DNA from: Helichrysum umbraculigerum
Lineage: Eukaryota; Streptophyta; Magnoliopsida; Asterales; Asteraceae
Direction of reading: 5' to 3'
Assembly (NCBI GenBank): GCA_949592205.1
Contig: CATIUR010000003.1
Coordinates: forward strand, 141,089,259-141,153,258
DNA: 64,000 bases
Below the pieces are notes generated by a model. The model made no database searches. It had not been told where the DNA came from and worked only from the letters and a program-made list of their open reading frames with translations. Position numbers and translations under genes: made by a program. Shown here piece after piece: positions 1 through 11,273 of this stretch (position 1 is the first letter of the stretch; every line of letters starts with the position of its first letter).

Positions 1-671
1 CGACTCATATTGGCTACTCCATGAGCTATACGTCATTAGCTACTATGGTGGTGTTTTTTCAGGATGGGTTAACAATGATTGTATTATCGTTTGCCTGATA
101 TAATGCAATTGTGAAGATCACATGTTTTCTTAAAATATACTCAATTAGTTGAAAATAGTTTTTTCTTTGTTTTTTAACGTAGTAAAAGTAAAATGCCTGG
201 GGATCACTTTGTAAAGAATTATTGAAGATTTAGGAGCTTGAGATTCTAATTTTAAGATTTTAAGAATCTCAATCTGTTATAATTTCATAATCTTTGTTAG
301 GAATAAAAGATATTTTAGGGTTTCTTGCAAAAATAATTATTTTTTATTTGGAAGCTCTTCAAACTAGCTTCTTTAAAGAATCCTCATCTCCTAATTATGA
401 AATTACAATATTAATCTTCTTTTAATTATTAAAAAATTTAGAGTTGTCTAGTAGCATGTACTTTTATGTCATTTTACATTAATAAACTTCAGTCTTATCT
501 AGTTTGTCAAACACTTATTAATAAATAAAATTTTCAGTTCCAACCTCAAATAAAAACTCCAGCTTTAGCTTCTAACATTCATATCCAGCTCCAGCTAGTT
601 TTGCTAAAAACACCGTTTTCCTTTCTTGATTTTAAGATCATTATTTTAAAATTTAAAGTGTTCCAAAATAC
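1..671. other. AT-rich flank, no gene seen
   Basis: There is no convincing open reading frame, RNA gene or element terminus here. The sequence is AT-rich plant intergenic DNA outside the large Mutator-like element. Confidence 0.6.
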
Positions 672-673
672 TA

Positions 674-926
674 CTCCCTCCGTCCCAATTTTATTGTCAC
701 CGGACAAAAAGACACGCAGTTTAAGAAAATATAACTATCTCTCTCTTACTTTTTGATAAAATGATAGTTTTACCCTCTACTTTTTACCTATTTTTTTGTC
801 TTATATATATACACTAGGGGTAAAAAAGAACTTTGTTTCCTTAAACTTTCTATTTATGGAAGTGGACAATTAATTTGGTACACCCCAAAATGGAAATAAT
901 GGACAATAGAAATGGAACGGAGCGAG
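674..926. mobile_element. Stowaway-like MITE
   Basis: The 253-bp element starts CTCCCTCCGTCCCA and ends with the imperfect complement (GGAACGGAGCGAG), giving inverted repeats of about 26 bp. It is flanked by TA on both sides (672-673, 927-928), the target duplication of Tc1/mariner-type MITEs. It has no coding capacity, so any movement would depend on a mariner-like transposase elsewhere. Confidence 0.85.
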
Positions 927-928
927 TA

Positions 929-1440
929 TTTAATTTTATACTCCGTATAATAGTATAGGCTATAGAGATACAAGAGCTGTATATATGTCGACATTATGAC
1001 ATGACCAAAATAATTCAATTATTGTACGAATGTGAAGTTTCAAGTTTGATGTTTACAAAGCGTTTCAAGCAACTTGCATTTGCAATAATTATAGTTGCAC
1101 TCATGAATGGAGAGAAAGATATGATACAAGTTACAAAGGTTGGTGCAACACTATTATATGATGCATGAAAAACATTAAACTTATAATAATAACAAATCAG
1201 TTATTTAATCTACCTAAACATAATGTATTTATGAATCAAATAATGTGCATGAATTCATTATTTATAACAAAAAACATGTGACATGTGATAAGTTTAATAA
1301 TACATTTGATTGCTTCGGTATGATTCTTTAATATCATATACAAATACGAGTTATATATAAATTCTTCTTTTGGTCAAATTTGAGTAGCTTATATCCAACC
1401 ATTATGTTTATTTTTGATTTTTTGTAACATAATGTTATAA
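929..1440. other. AT-rich flank, no gene seen
   Basis: I see no open reading frame with family features and no terminal repeat. It is intergenic sequence between two small inverted-repeat elements. Confidence 0.5.
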
Positions 1441-1630
1441 GGGTTTTGCTAATGTGTGCCCATGTGGCACACGTTAATAAGCATTTAATGAACTCGTAAT
1501 TTTTTAAAATATAATAATTTGCATTTAATACTCATTAATTCAATCGAATAATTACCCTTTTATGCATATATTAATTACAAATTCTTAATGTGTGACACGG
1601 GACACACATATTATCAACAAAATAAAACTC
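1441..1630. mobile_element. Possible small MITE with inverted ends
   Basis: The left end (GTGTGCCCATGTGGCACAC region) and the right end (GTGTGACACGGGACACACA region) are imperfect inverted copies about 190 bp apart, each with its own internal palindrome. I could not identify a target duplication or superfamily, so the exact ends are approximate. Confidence 0.35.
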
Positions 1631-1952
1631 CCGCGGTTATTTTGGGTAATTTAAAACAATGCAACACGTTTTTGTAAGTTTGCCTAATGTTTCTTTTTCT
1701 TTGTTTTGTATTAGGGTCTGTTTGGTAGGGAGAAATTTAGAGAAATGAAATGGGTCAGCGAAATGAAATTCGGAGAAATGAAATTGTTGAGAAATGCTGA
1801 GAAATTCCATTGTTTGGTAGTGATAGAGAATTAACCTGAGAAATTGACAAAGAAATCAATTCCTTTGTTTGGTAGCCGATTATAAAGAAATGAAACTGAA
1901 ATTTTCTTTTGATATTGCTATCAATTTAAATATTTTTCACATTATCTATTTA
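1631..1952. other. Flank immediately left of the MULE
   Basis: Non-coding. A GGGTCTGTTTGGTAG stretch at about 1714 resembles ends of plant hAT/Harbinger MITEs, but no matching second end was found. The last 8 bases (TCTATTTA, 1945-1952) are the left copy of the MULE target duplication. Confidence 0.45.
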
Positions 1953-2010
1953 GGGTGAGGTTCAAATGAGACTGCCATTTTACGTGAGACTGTGGGAACC
2001 AATCAAAATG
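1953..2010 (+). repeat. MULE left terminal inverted repeat
   Basis: It shares GTTCAAATGAG and a GTGAGACTGTGGGAAC-like block with the reverse complement of the right end. The match is imperfect, so the exact inner limit is uncertain. Confidence 0.75.
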
Positions 2011-2815
2011 CACCATTTCATTTAGGGGTGGGAGGGTATTTTGGTCAAATTACATTTTATTTAATTCTAATTAAAATAATTAATAAAAAAACAGAATTAT
2101 AATATATCGATATATACATACACGCAGATATATACATACACGCAAATATATACATACACCTACGCTACGTACGAACAACAATCGATCGCGCAGGGTTTCT
2201 AATAGCCGCAAAAAATCGTAATCGAAGGTAAGAATTTGGTTATTTCCATTCGAAACTTCTTCAATTCTACAAACGAACGATCGTGTTTTACGTTACCGCG
2301 ATTTTATGCGATCGTGTTTTTCACGATTTTAACATCATTAATCTACGATTCGATTGACGAAAACTGGAATAACAGTGTGATTTTCGATGATTCAACATTC
2401 AGTTTTTTAAAAAACGGCTATTGATCATCGCGCAGAAAACTCGTAACATGATTATCAAATTCCGTGTTACTAACACATGTGGTAATAGTAGCGTTTCAAT
2501 ACCTGTGAACTGTATGTTTCGTCAGAAGTTGTCAAAAATTCTCAAAAAAGGCTTGAATTTTTTTTTCCATATGTTGATTTTTTAAATTAGTTAACACAGG
2601 TGTTACTCAATGAAAATGAAATTGTGGTAACACCTGTGATACTAGTAGCTAATGTCAGTATTCTATGTAAGTCTTATATTTCATGCGTTAGTTGTCAAAA
2701 CCAGTCAAACAGAGTTGAATTTTTTTTTCCCTTCATCTGGTTGATTTGTAAAAAAATCATTAACACATGTGGTAGTTGATAAAATTGAAACGTATTATGG
2801 TGCAGTACGGACGTG
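2011..2815 (+). other. MULE 5' region of the transposase gene
   Basis: This is the untranslated and promoter region between the left inverted repeat and the transposase start. It holds a short tandem repeat of ATATATACATACACGCA type (about 2103-2160), an AAGGTAAGA candidate splice donor near 2226, and scattered half copies of the ACACATGTG palindrome. A 62-codon open frame at 2236-2424 has no recognisable features and I do not call it. Confidence 0.5.
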
Positions 2816-2916
2816 ATGGCTGTGATACAAGAATTTAAAGAAGCTAGTGACGTCGAACAGCAGACATATACAAAGGCTACAGGTACTAAGACATACTATC
2901 TAATGTCAAATTTAAC

Positions 2917-3258
2917 TAACACATGTGTTAGTAACACACGTGTTAACAATATATGTTAATAACACATGTGTGAGTAACATACTTGATAGTGTAAAAAAAC
3001 TGACACTGAAACATAACTTATGTTACTAACACATGTGTTATTGATTGATTACCACATGTGTTAGTAATTGCTTACCACATATGTTACTAACACATGTGTT
3101 AGTAATTGGTTACACATATATTAGTAGTTGATTACCACATGTGCAAGTAGTGGATTACCACATGTGTTTACTGTAAACTAACACATGTGTTATTATCAAC
3201 TAACACGTGTGTTACTGTCAACTAACACATGTGTTACTATACAATAACACATGTGTTA
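2917..3258. repeat. 22-bp palindrome array, transposase intron 1
   Basis: This contains full and partial copies of the perfect 14-bp palindrome TAACACATGTGTTA. The last four begin at 3179, 3201, 3223 and 3245, exactly 22 bp apart. The 3201 copy is TAACACGTGTGTTA. The spacer is 8 bp and variable. The array ends about 40 bp before the acceptor of exon 2. Confidence 0.95.
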
Positions 3259-4186
3259 CTGCTTGTAACAGAATCTTACATTTATCTGAAATCTTTTACA
3301 GAATCAATCGGTACACCAAAAACCTTGCTGGTTGTTTCAAATGAGATTGAAACACCGGGTGGGACTACCCTATGGATACCAGAAGTGGCAGAAGATGTAA
3401 AGCCACATATCGGGCAAGTTTTTGATGTGCTTAACGATGCTTACGTGTATTATCTAAGATACGCGTTTCAAGGGAGATTTGGTGTGAGAAGCTCTACTCA
3501 AAAGAGGCTAAAGAATAAATTGGTGTATGAGAAGTATTATATATGCAACAAGGCTGGATACCCCGAGAGAAATGATGAAGACACGTTGAAAGAACCGGAA
3601 AAAAGGCAAAAAAAGGTAAAAGAAAAGATAGGGTATCCAACATCTCAGTCACCGGGTGCAATGCAAAAATAATATTAAAGAGAACTCAAGATGGAAAGTT
3701 CAGAATAATCTCGTTTATGGAGACGCACAATCATATGATGTGCCAAAAGAGCATGAATATCTAATGAAAAAGGCGAGGAAGCTAACATTCCAGCAACAAC
3801 AGTTCATTTTCAAGCTCGGAACGATGAACATTGGACCAACTAAGGCACACCACATATACAAGACTCTCAAAAAATCTTATGCTTTCACAAATGGAACGGT
3901 GGTGGACTTCAAGAACTTTAGGAGAGATATGAACGCGTTTATGGGAGGCAGCGACGCACAAATCCTTGTGACAAAGATGCTTAACAAAAAAGCTTACGTA
4001 GCCGACTTCTCATTTGAGTACAAACTCGAAAAGGGAAAGTTAGCATCTTTGTTTTGGGCTGATGAAGTTGCTAAGGCTAACTTCCAAGAATTTGGTGACA
4101 TCGTCTCTTTTGATGCCACTTACTCAACCAACAAGTACGTAATAATCAAAATAAAAAAGCATTTCAGAGAATGTATTAACCGTTAG

Positions 4187-4266
4187 TAACACATGTGTTA
4201 ACATTTAGTAACACATGTGTTAACGGTCAGTAACACATGTGTTACAAGTGAGTAACACGTGTGTTA
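4187..4266. repeat. 22-bp palindrome array, transposase intron 2
   Basis: Copies begin at 4187, 4209, 4231 and 4253, exactly 22 bp apart, each 14 bp plus an 8-bp spacer. The last copy is TAACACGTGTGTTA. The array lies entirely within the intron 4135-4345. Confidence 0.97.
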
Positions 4267-4681
4267 CAACTCAGTTTCATATCGTGTGTACATTTGGAAT
4301 TGGTCTCATATAGAAATAAAACATTAACCATACTTTCTACAACAGGTACAACATGATGTTCGTACCCTTCATAGGAATAGATAACCACCGGAGGAGTGTG
4401 ACACTTGGTGCAGGCTTGCTAAACAATGAAACTTCCAATAGTTACGAATGGCTGCTAAATGCCTTTGTAAATACGTTTGGAGGTCAGCCGAGGATAATCG
4501 TGACAGATCAGGACAAATCAATGAAAAAAGCCGTGGAAACAGTCCTAACCGAATCGAAGCACAGACTTTGCATGTGGCACATCACAGATAAGCTACCGGG
4601 GAAGGTATGTTTTTTTTACTATTATTTGATAACACCCATCTGTAAAGTATGTCACATGTGTTACAAATGCAGCTTGCTTGA

Positions 4682-4783
4682 TGAAACATGTGTTACTGCT
4701 TTCTAACACATGTGTTACTGAATGCTAACACATGTGTTACTGATTTCTAACACATGTGTTACTGTATGTTAACACATGTGTTA
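4682..4783. repeat. 22-bp palindrome array, transposase intron 3
   Basis: Copies begin at 4682 (degenerate), 4704, 4726, 4748 and 4770, exactly 22 bp apart, within the intron 4605-4827. The spacer follows a CTGNNTNN pattern. Confidence 0.97.
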
Positions 4784-5524
4784 TTTTATAATAACAAATA
4801 TGTTACTGAATGTCTTTGCGCTTACAGATTCTTTATGATGTACCTGATGACAAAGAGTTCAAGAAAAAGTTCAATAAGATTATATGGAACATGTGGATTA
4901 CGCCTGAACAGTTTGAGGAAGAGTGGGCAAAGCTAATGGACGAGTATAAGACACAAAACCACAAATGGCTAACAAAGATCTATGACATTAGGTCTACGTG
5001 GATACCGGCATACTTTGCAGACGTTGAACTGTGTGGGCTGATGAGGACAACCTCGAGATCAGAAAGTGAGAATTCATTCTTCGGGAACTTCAATAACAAA
5101 AGATCAACTCTAGTGAATTTTATGTTGTGTTTTGAGAATGCAGTGGAAAAACAGAGGTACAATCAGGATGTACTTGACAACCAAATCACGCAAACGACTC
5201 CAAAGTACAAGACAAAACTAAAGATTGAAAAACACGCGGAAAAGGTGTACACGAGAACAATTTTTAATCTCGTGCAGATAGAGATAGTGAAATCACTATG
5301 GGAGTGCTCAATAGAAGGTTTAAGAAGTGAAGATGCTTTCCAAGAATATATAATCAAGGAAACGAGGATATATACGGACGATGAAAGAGCTTTAAATGAA
5401 GACTGGGAATTGGAATTTTGGCCTGAAGATAAAAAGACACAAACATATGACTACAAGGTATGGGATCTAAATAGTTAAAAGTCTGTAAAATTTTGTTTAC
5501 GTGATTCTGTAATTCTGTCTTTAC

Positions 5525-5733
5525 TAACACATGTAATAGTGATATCTAACACATGTGTTAAAGTTGCTATCCAATATATTACTGCCTAATAACACATGTG
5601 ATATTAATGACTAACACATGTGTTAAAGTTGCTATCCAGTGTAGTACTGCCTAATAACACATGTGATTTTGAAAACTAACACTTGTGTTAAAGATGATAT
5701 CCAGTGTATTACTGCATAATAACACATGTGTTA
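5525..5733. repeat. Higher-order palindrome repeat, transposase intron 4
   Basis: Palindrome copies begin at 5525, 5547, 5590, 5612, 5655, 5677 and 5720. Spacings alternate 22 and 43 bp, giving a 65-bp higher-order unit in which every third palindrome slot is replaced by a CTATCCAGTGTA-type sequence. It lies within the intron 5458-5805. Confidence 0.92.
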
Positions 5734-6456
5734 GGATCCAGTCCGCGAACTAGTTACACACGTGATACTAACTACTACCTCTATTTTGGTTTAATTTAAT
5801 TTAAGGTGCTTTACGGGTTCAAGGATGGAACCGTGGATTGTAACTGCAAGAAGTTCACAAGGCGTGGATTCTTATGTAGGCACATTTTTTGTGTGCTCAA
5901 AAACCGTAATATTGATGAGATACCAAGCCGGTATATTTTGAGAAGATGGATGAAGAATTTGATTCCTATTGAAGTTCGTAAAAGAAAACGAATAGCAACA
6001 GAGTGTGAGCAACTGTCAAGCGCGGCGGCTTCCTGCTTTGAAGAATGTTTGCAACTCATAAGGAAAAATCAACAAAAAATAGCTGATTTTGTTACAAACT
6101 TGAAGAAGATGAAGATGGATATCGAAGCTTCAACATCCGAGCCTCAACCTCAAAGTAAGAATGACGTAATTGAAGAACTACATGGGATTAAGAAACCGGA
6201 TGTAGTTGAAATTCAAAATCCAGATGTATTAAGATACAAAGGATGCGGGAGGGACAAACGTTTAATGAGCGAAAAAGAAAAAGCAATTAAGGCTGCAGGA
6301 AAGAGGAAAAATAATTGTGGAAAGTGTGGAAAACCAGGCCATAACGCAACGTCATGTGAAAGAAAGACTGCAGAAGCTAAGGCGAAAGCAGAAGCTAGAG
6401 AGAGGGAGAAAGAGGAAGCACATGCAAGGATGACAGCAGAAAAGCAGACTACATAA

Positions 6457-7448
6457 AGTGGACAGTGAATGCTAACACAAGTGTTACATGTATTGTATCA
6501 CATGTGTTAGTGGATGATATAAAAGTTGATGACTTTAAATTTTGGTTTACATTTTTGATACTCATTGTTGAATGTTTACATTTTTGATACTCATTGTTGA
6601 ATGTTATATTTTTGATACTCATTATTGATATGATGATTTCTTATTTTTAAATAATATGTTTGTTGCTGGTTTTCTAACACATGTGTAACTTTGTTATATG
6701 CTAACACATGTGTTACTGTATACTTGTTTAATTCTTTACATGTTATTTGTCTATATGAATGATTGTAATACATGCTTTACTTGTTTTGTAACAAATTATA
6801 TTAAGACATGGCACATGGCAATTAATTGTTTGGAGCCATATGTTAGGTCTTGGTAACACATGTGTTAGTGAAACGATAACACTTGTGTTAGTAGTTGGTG
6901 AAAACGTGAACCATTAAGGCATATTACTGTCTTTTATACTATGTGTTACGATGGCTATCAAAAAGAATACGTTACTTTAAAAACATGTGACAAATTTGTT
7001 AGTATTAGTCGCAGCTAACGCCAGTTGGTAAGTAACAGAAGTCTTAGTGTCAGATAACACACATGTTAGTGGTAGTAGCACATGTATTATTAGCAAGTAA
7101 CGCAAGTGTTGGTTGCAGGTAACACATGTTTTATCCCCAGGTAACACATGTGTCAGTTTTAACGGCATGTAACACATCCGTTAGTTGCAGATAACACATG
7201 TGTTATATACAGATAACACATGTAGGCAAGAAATCCAAAACAAAAAATAGAGCAAAATATATGTATATATATATAAGCATACTGCTATAAACAAATGTAC
7301 TCAAGTACTACACTACTTGATTTACCAAAAAAACGCATACCCGATAATGTTATGAACAAAAGTACTTGAATACTTAACTAATGTCATGAACTAATGTACT
7401 TAACTACATCATTGGAACATAGTCTTTTAAAAAAGCACCCTTGGAATT
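6457..7448. other. Intergenic between convergent MULE genes
   Basis: Non-coding. It contains a triplicated ATTTTTGATACTCATTGTTG-like unit (about 6543-6625) and many intact or degenerate TAACACATGTGTTA copies (about 6670-6720 and 6850-7225). It should hold both 3' ends; I cannot place polyadenylation sites with confidence. Confidence 0.6.
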
Positions 7449-8229
7449 CTATTCATTGTCTTTGGCAACATCTTGATCAGGGTCCTGCAGTCTACTCTTG
7501 TGGTTCCTGATCGCATTCTTGATCATGATCTTTATATCACCATCGCTGTTTGAACAAGAAAACTGATCAGCCATAACATGTATTCTTTCGGCGTGGATGT
7601 TAAATTCATGGAGAATCAACTTCGCAACAAACTTTATCCGCAACCGGATAAGCTGCAACCTCTGAGCAGGACCCTCTACATCGAGACCATAGTCCCACTT
7701 ACTAACAGCCTGACCATTGTACTGCTCCATGTGCAGCATCGGAACACCCCACAATCCTGCCCATTTTTGTGTGTCTTCCACTTAATTCCCATCACAGATG
7801 GCCTGTTTATCTGGCGGATTTTCTCATACGCTGGATGCTTAGAGGACTCCAAATGCTTTACAAACAAAGATTTCTGCAAAAATAGTAAAAAATAAAATAA
7901 AAAAGTAATAATAATATTTTATTTCACAAACAAATTTAAAAAAAAAATTGGTTGTGATACTTACAACCAGATCACATATTTTCTTGTATTTGACATCATA
8001 GTCAACTTTCGCAGCGCTGTTGTCAATGATGTGAAACGTCTTCTTGTTTAGATTGAACACCAGCAGAAAAAAGTGATTCGACACAATGACAGGAAAGAAT
8101 ACCTGTTCATAAATATAGCTTAACACTACTACATTCAAACAAAACAAAATAGGGTAACACATGTGTTAAATACAACTAACACATGTGTTAGCTACCATTA
8201 ACAATTTACTGGTAACACATGTGCTAGTT

Positions 8230-8523
8230 AGCAGTACTACATGTGTTACTATATAAATACGGTAGCCTATATTCAATCACAAAACAAAAATAGTATGCAC
8301 ATATTGTGTACAAAACTTACCAATTCATGTGTTATAGTGGGACTGATGGAGAATAGTGAACGTTAGAGATAGGGAAGGCTAGGTTAGTTATCAACTATAA
8401 TGATTATAAATCTGAATTTCTTATTAGCAGTACCTCATGTGTTACTATATAAATATGGTAGCCTATATTCAATCACAAAACAAAAATAGTATGCACATAT
8501 TGTGTACAAAACTTACTAATTCA
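8230..8523. repeat. Near-identical intron duplication
   Basis: About 97 bp at 8230-8326 recurs at 8425-8523 with only a few changes. Each copy carries one CATGTGTTA palindrome half and the CTTAC (donor, minus strand) that ends protease exon 8630-8517. The second donor copy is therefore a potential alternative splice site. Confidence 0.85.
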
Positions 8524-9003
8524 ACCTTTAACATTGATATAAGCAATTCATCTTTATCCAACCAACCAGTCACCGACTCTGTGAAAGTTTTCATCCTTTG
8601 CTCCTCAGTTTGCTTATGAACATCAGCAAGCTAAAAAAGATGATAATAAAATAAAATACATAAACAAATAACAAAAAGAAATATTTTATTAAAAAAATGA
8701 ATAAACAATGTAGAAGAACTTACAAACATAGTCGTTGGAAAATATACTCCGCTTTGGGATCCTGAATTGTTAACCTTCTCTTCATAATTCATAAGTGCAG
8801 ACCAGCAGTCTACGATGTGGACACTAACCCACAAACCAGGCGCCATTGTTTCAAATTCCTCCCTTGTGGACGCGTTTCCAATTTGCTCTCAAAAACATAA
8901 TCACTGCCAGGGTAAAATAAAAACAATAATAGGTAAAAAAAATATACATTTTAAGCAACTAACACACATCTTAAATATACTTGTAACATTAGTTACCTAC
9001 CAA

Positions 9004-9105
9004 TAACACTTGTGTTACTGATAACTAACACATGTGTCACTGATAATTAACAGCTGTGTTACTGATAACTAACACCTGTGTTACCTACAACTAACACTTG
9101 TGTTA
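9004..9105. repeat. 22-bp palindrome array, protease intron
   Basis: Five 14-bp units begin at 9004, 9026, 9048, 9070 and 9092, exactly 22 bp apart. The outer arms TAACA and TGTTA are kept while the centre varies (CTTG, CATG, GCTG, CCTG, CTTG). Confidence 0.97.
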
Positions 9106-9327
9106 CCTCCTAACATGGCATAAAAGAACACTTACCGCTTATCTCCAAACATGGCAAATAGCCAATTGCAAAGCTTCAGCTCATGAACCTTCACTTAGCC
9201 CCCACATCAGTATGAGTGTTCATGTACGGTGAATTTACAAACAAACTTGTTGTAATAGCCCTCTCCACACCACCAGAACCCTCAAACTCCTGAGTCAGAC
9301 CAAGCGAAAAATTAGGACATTCGAAAA

Positions 9328-9388
9328 TAGGTAAGGCATCAGAGGTAGGTAAGACATCAGAGGTAGGTAAGGCATCAGAGGTAGGTAT
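9328..9388 (-). repeat. 18-bp coding tandem repeat
   Basis: A GTAGGTAAGGCATCAGAG-type 18-mer repeats about 3.4 times in the protease gene and encodes a repeated PTSDALP-like hexapeptide on the minus strand. The repeat keeps frame. Confidence 0.9.
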
Positions 9389-9463
9389 AGTAGATAAGAT
9401 AGGAGTATCGGGTGAGCTAAATATTGACGGATTGAAAAAACAGAGAGTAGTCATGTCAAAAAC

Positions 9464-10343
9464 TGTGACACCCGCTAAATTAGGACACCATTACTGTGCC
9501 TAATTATGTGCTTATTATGTGTATTTAGTACGAAATAGGACTAAGTACAATAACTACTTACAAATATATATAATTATTATATATATGTGTGCACGAATAC
9601 GATTCATCCAAATCGTGCAATCTCGGTCAGATAAAAATCTGACAAAACAAATACGGACGTTGGTGAAACTATTATTAAATAATATGAAATTATTTGATAA
9701 CAACGATAATTACTTTATATTATGTTTATAATATAACGACACGTACGTTTTGCTTAAAACGTAACCGAACGCGACAAAAATACGCAAAACGCTCCCGACC
9801 GACGAAATAAACTATAGTTATATTTTTATAACTTATTATAAAGTGTTTTGATAAAATACTTCAAGTAAAAATAACGCGATTACACACGTATAATTATAAC
9901 GTTTAAAAACGTTACCCGAATTAAATAAATACACGATTCGCGACCGGCGACCAAACGAAAACTCGAATATTATTTTAGTAACTTAAAATAAGCTATTTGA
10001 GTAAAACTTTTACTAAAAATATCGCTATTTAAACCGATGACGAAAACTAGTACCTAAAACCTTATACGATTAATTAACACGTAAAACGATCAGGTAAACG
10101 AACACGGAACTTAACGCAACTTTGAGGACAATATTTAAACACCATATGAGGGTGGGACCCACCTGATTTCTGCTGGAAATCAGCCATGAGAGCCATACCC
10201 CCTTTGCTTGTTTGACCTTAAAACTATCATCATCACCACCTTACTTCCATCACTTCAATTCCCACTCCTTTACTTCACCTTCACTTACCCTCTTCTCTCT
10301 CTCCCTTGGTGATCTTTGGGCTGCTGAAAACCGCCACCCACCA
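9464..10343 (+). repeat. Element A 5' LTR, piece 1
   Basis: It is collinear with 44620-45498 of the 3' LTR and is cut at CACCA by element B. A 204-codon open frame that crosses into element B is a junction artefact. Confidence 0.93.
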
Positions 10344-11051
10344 TGTAACACCCGGTCAAAAAGTCAACTTTCGCGCCAAAATTTAACTTCAAATAATTGT
10401 ATTATATATATGCGATTACATCAAAATATTCAAAAATGTAAGTCGTTTAAATTTAAAACGCATTTTAATTATCCGAAATCGCGCGAAAACAAATTATTAA
10501 ACCTTAAATCCCAAGATAATATTTTTATAAAATATTCCGGTACAAAAACGTTTCGAGAGAATATAAATAAATTTTTGAACTTAAAAAGTTATCTTAAATC
10601 ACATCGGATAAATAAACACGAGTATTTTGTACTGCAATTTGGGAGACGGTGTCTCCACCGAGTCAGTCAAAAAGGAGGAAACCTCCTCCCCCTTTCTCAT
10701 TTCCACCTCTTTCACTCTCTCTCTTCTCTAACTTTTCTCTCATATCTCTCTCTAACATCACACCACCGCCATCTAAATCCGCCATTTAACACCACTAAAC
10801 GACCTCAAATCTTCAAGCTCATTTAGGGAAAAACCATCACCACGCAACGATCTACAATCCTATCTTTTCGGATTCTCCTCGCGATGATTTGTAAGTTTCC
10901 GACAATTCTCGAAATCTCTCAAAACTTTGTTATTTTGCTTGTTTGCGGTTTAGATAAGCTTAAAATACTCAAATATGGGTTGGGTAAAAGAATCAAACTC
11001 AACGGAGGCCGGAAAACTCGTTTTCGGCTCAAACTCCGGCGATCAGTCCGC

Positions 11052-11273
11052 TACGTCGCAGGGACCAAAAACAGTGCTGCGACGTCGCATCCAACGTCGC
11101 AGCCAACGTCGCAAAACATCCCAACGTCGCATAATGCGACGTAAGCCCCTACGTCGCCATCAAATTCTACGTCGCACATTGCGACGCAGGACACAACGTC
11201 GCATTAGATTGCGAATGTCGCACATAGCGACGCAGGACTCTACGTCGCATCTGACGTCGCATCTGACGTCGCA
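11052..11273. repeat. TACGTCGCA array in LTR B
   Basis: More than a dozen ACGTCGCA or TGCGACGT units occur in both orientations, several forming palindromes such as TGCGACGTCGCA. The same unit in another arrangement occurs in solo LTR E at 42880-43190, so B and E share this module. Confidence 0.92.

Larger units (their letters stand above)
2816..6456 (+). pseudogene. FAR1-type MULE transposase (frameshifted)
   Basis: It would cut and join the MULE ends. Proposed exons are 2816-2882, 3302-4134, 4346-4604, 4828-5457 and 5806-6456; every junction has GT-AG borders and compatible phase. In order the protein has a FAR1 zinc-finger DNA-binding region (exon 2, ending in a HNH-type histidine motif), a linker with FQQQQF, the MULE DDE core (FDATYSTNKY at the exon 2-3 border, then VTDQDKSMKKAV), a SWIM zinc finger (CxC, then CRH, in exon 5) and a C-terminal CX2CX4HX4C zinc knuckle followed by a K/E/A-rich tail. 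Two single-base frame changes break exon 2: one at the A-run near 3608-3616, one near 3740. Introns 1-4 carry the 22-bp palindrome arrays while the exons do not. The family call is firm; the start codon is inferred from splice phase. Confidence 0.85.
7449..9463 (-). pseudogene. Ulp1-like protease gene, 3' part (catalytic domain)
   Basis: This is the catalytic C-terminal part of a C48 (Ulp1/SENP-like) cysteine peptidase, a family that cleaves SUMO-type conjugates. Proposed exons on the minus strand are 9463-9136 (continuing from 48112), 8903-8724, 8630-8517, 8102-7965 and 7873-7449. Catalytic features are visible: His in VSNHFFLLVF, Asp in FHIIDN, and Gln and Cys in GQDCGVF. Directly after the Cys the frame shifts by one base near 7735, and the family-like continuation (MLHMEQYNG, then the C-terminus) is in another frame. 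Further single-base shifts occur near 8865 and 9196. The protein is therefore broken in this copy. Exon 9463-9136 is interrupted at its 5' side by the retrotransposon nest. Palindrome arrays occupy the introns. Confidence 0.8.

Noticed and set aside
1714..1952. hAT/Harbinger MITE beginning GGGTCTGTTTGGTAG
   Set aside because: No complementary right end or target duplication was found before the MULE, nor clearly on its right side.
2236..2424. 62-codon open frame before the transposase
   Set aside because: No family features, and it lies in the MULE 5' region next to splice-like sequence. Splice phase supports 2816 as the coding start instead.
2917..3258. CRISPR-like array: short repeats with regular spacing
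   Set aside because: The repeats are 14-bp perfect palindromes with 8-bp spacers in introns of a plant transposase gene. There is no cas gene, and spacer length is far below CRISPR range.
10212..10826. 204-codon open frame
   Set aside because: It crosses the junction of LTR A with LTR B, so it cannot be an evolved gene.
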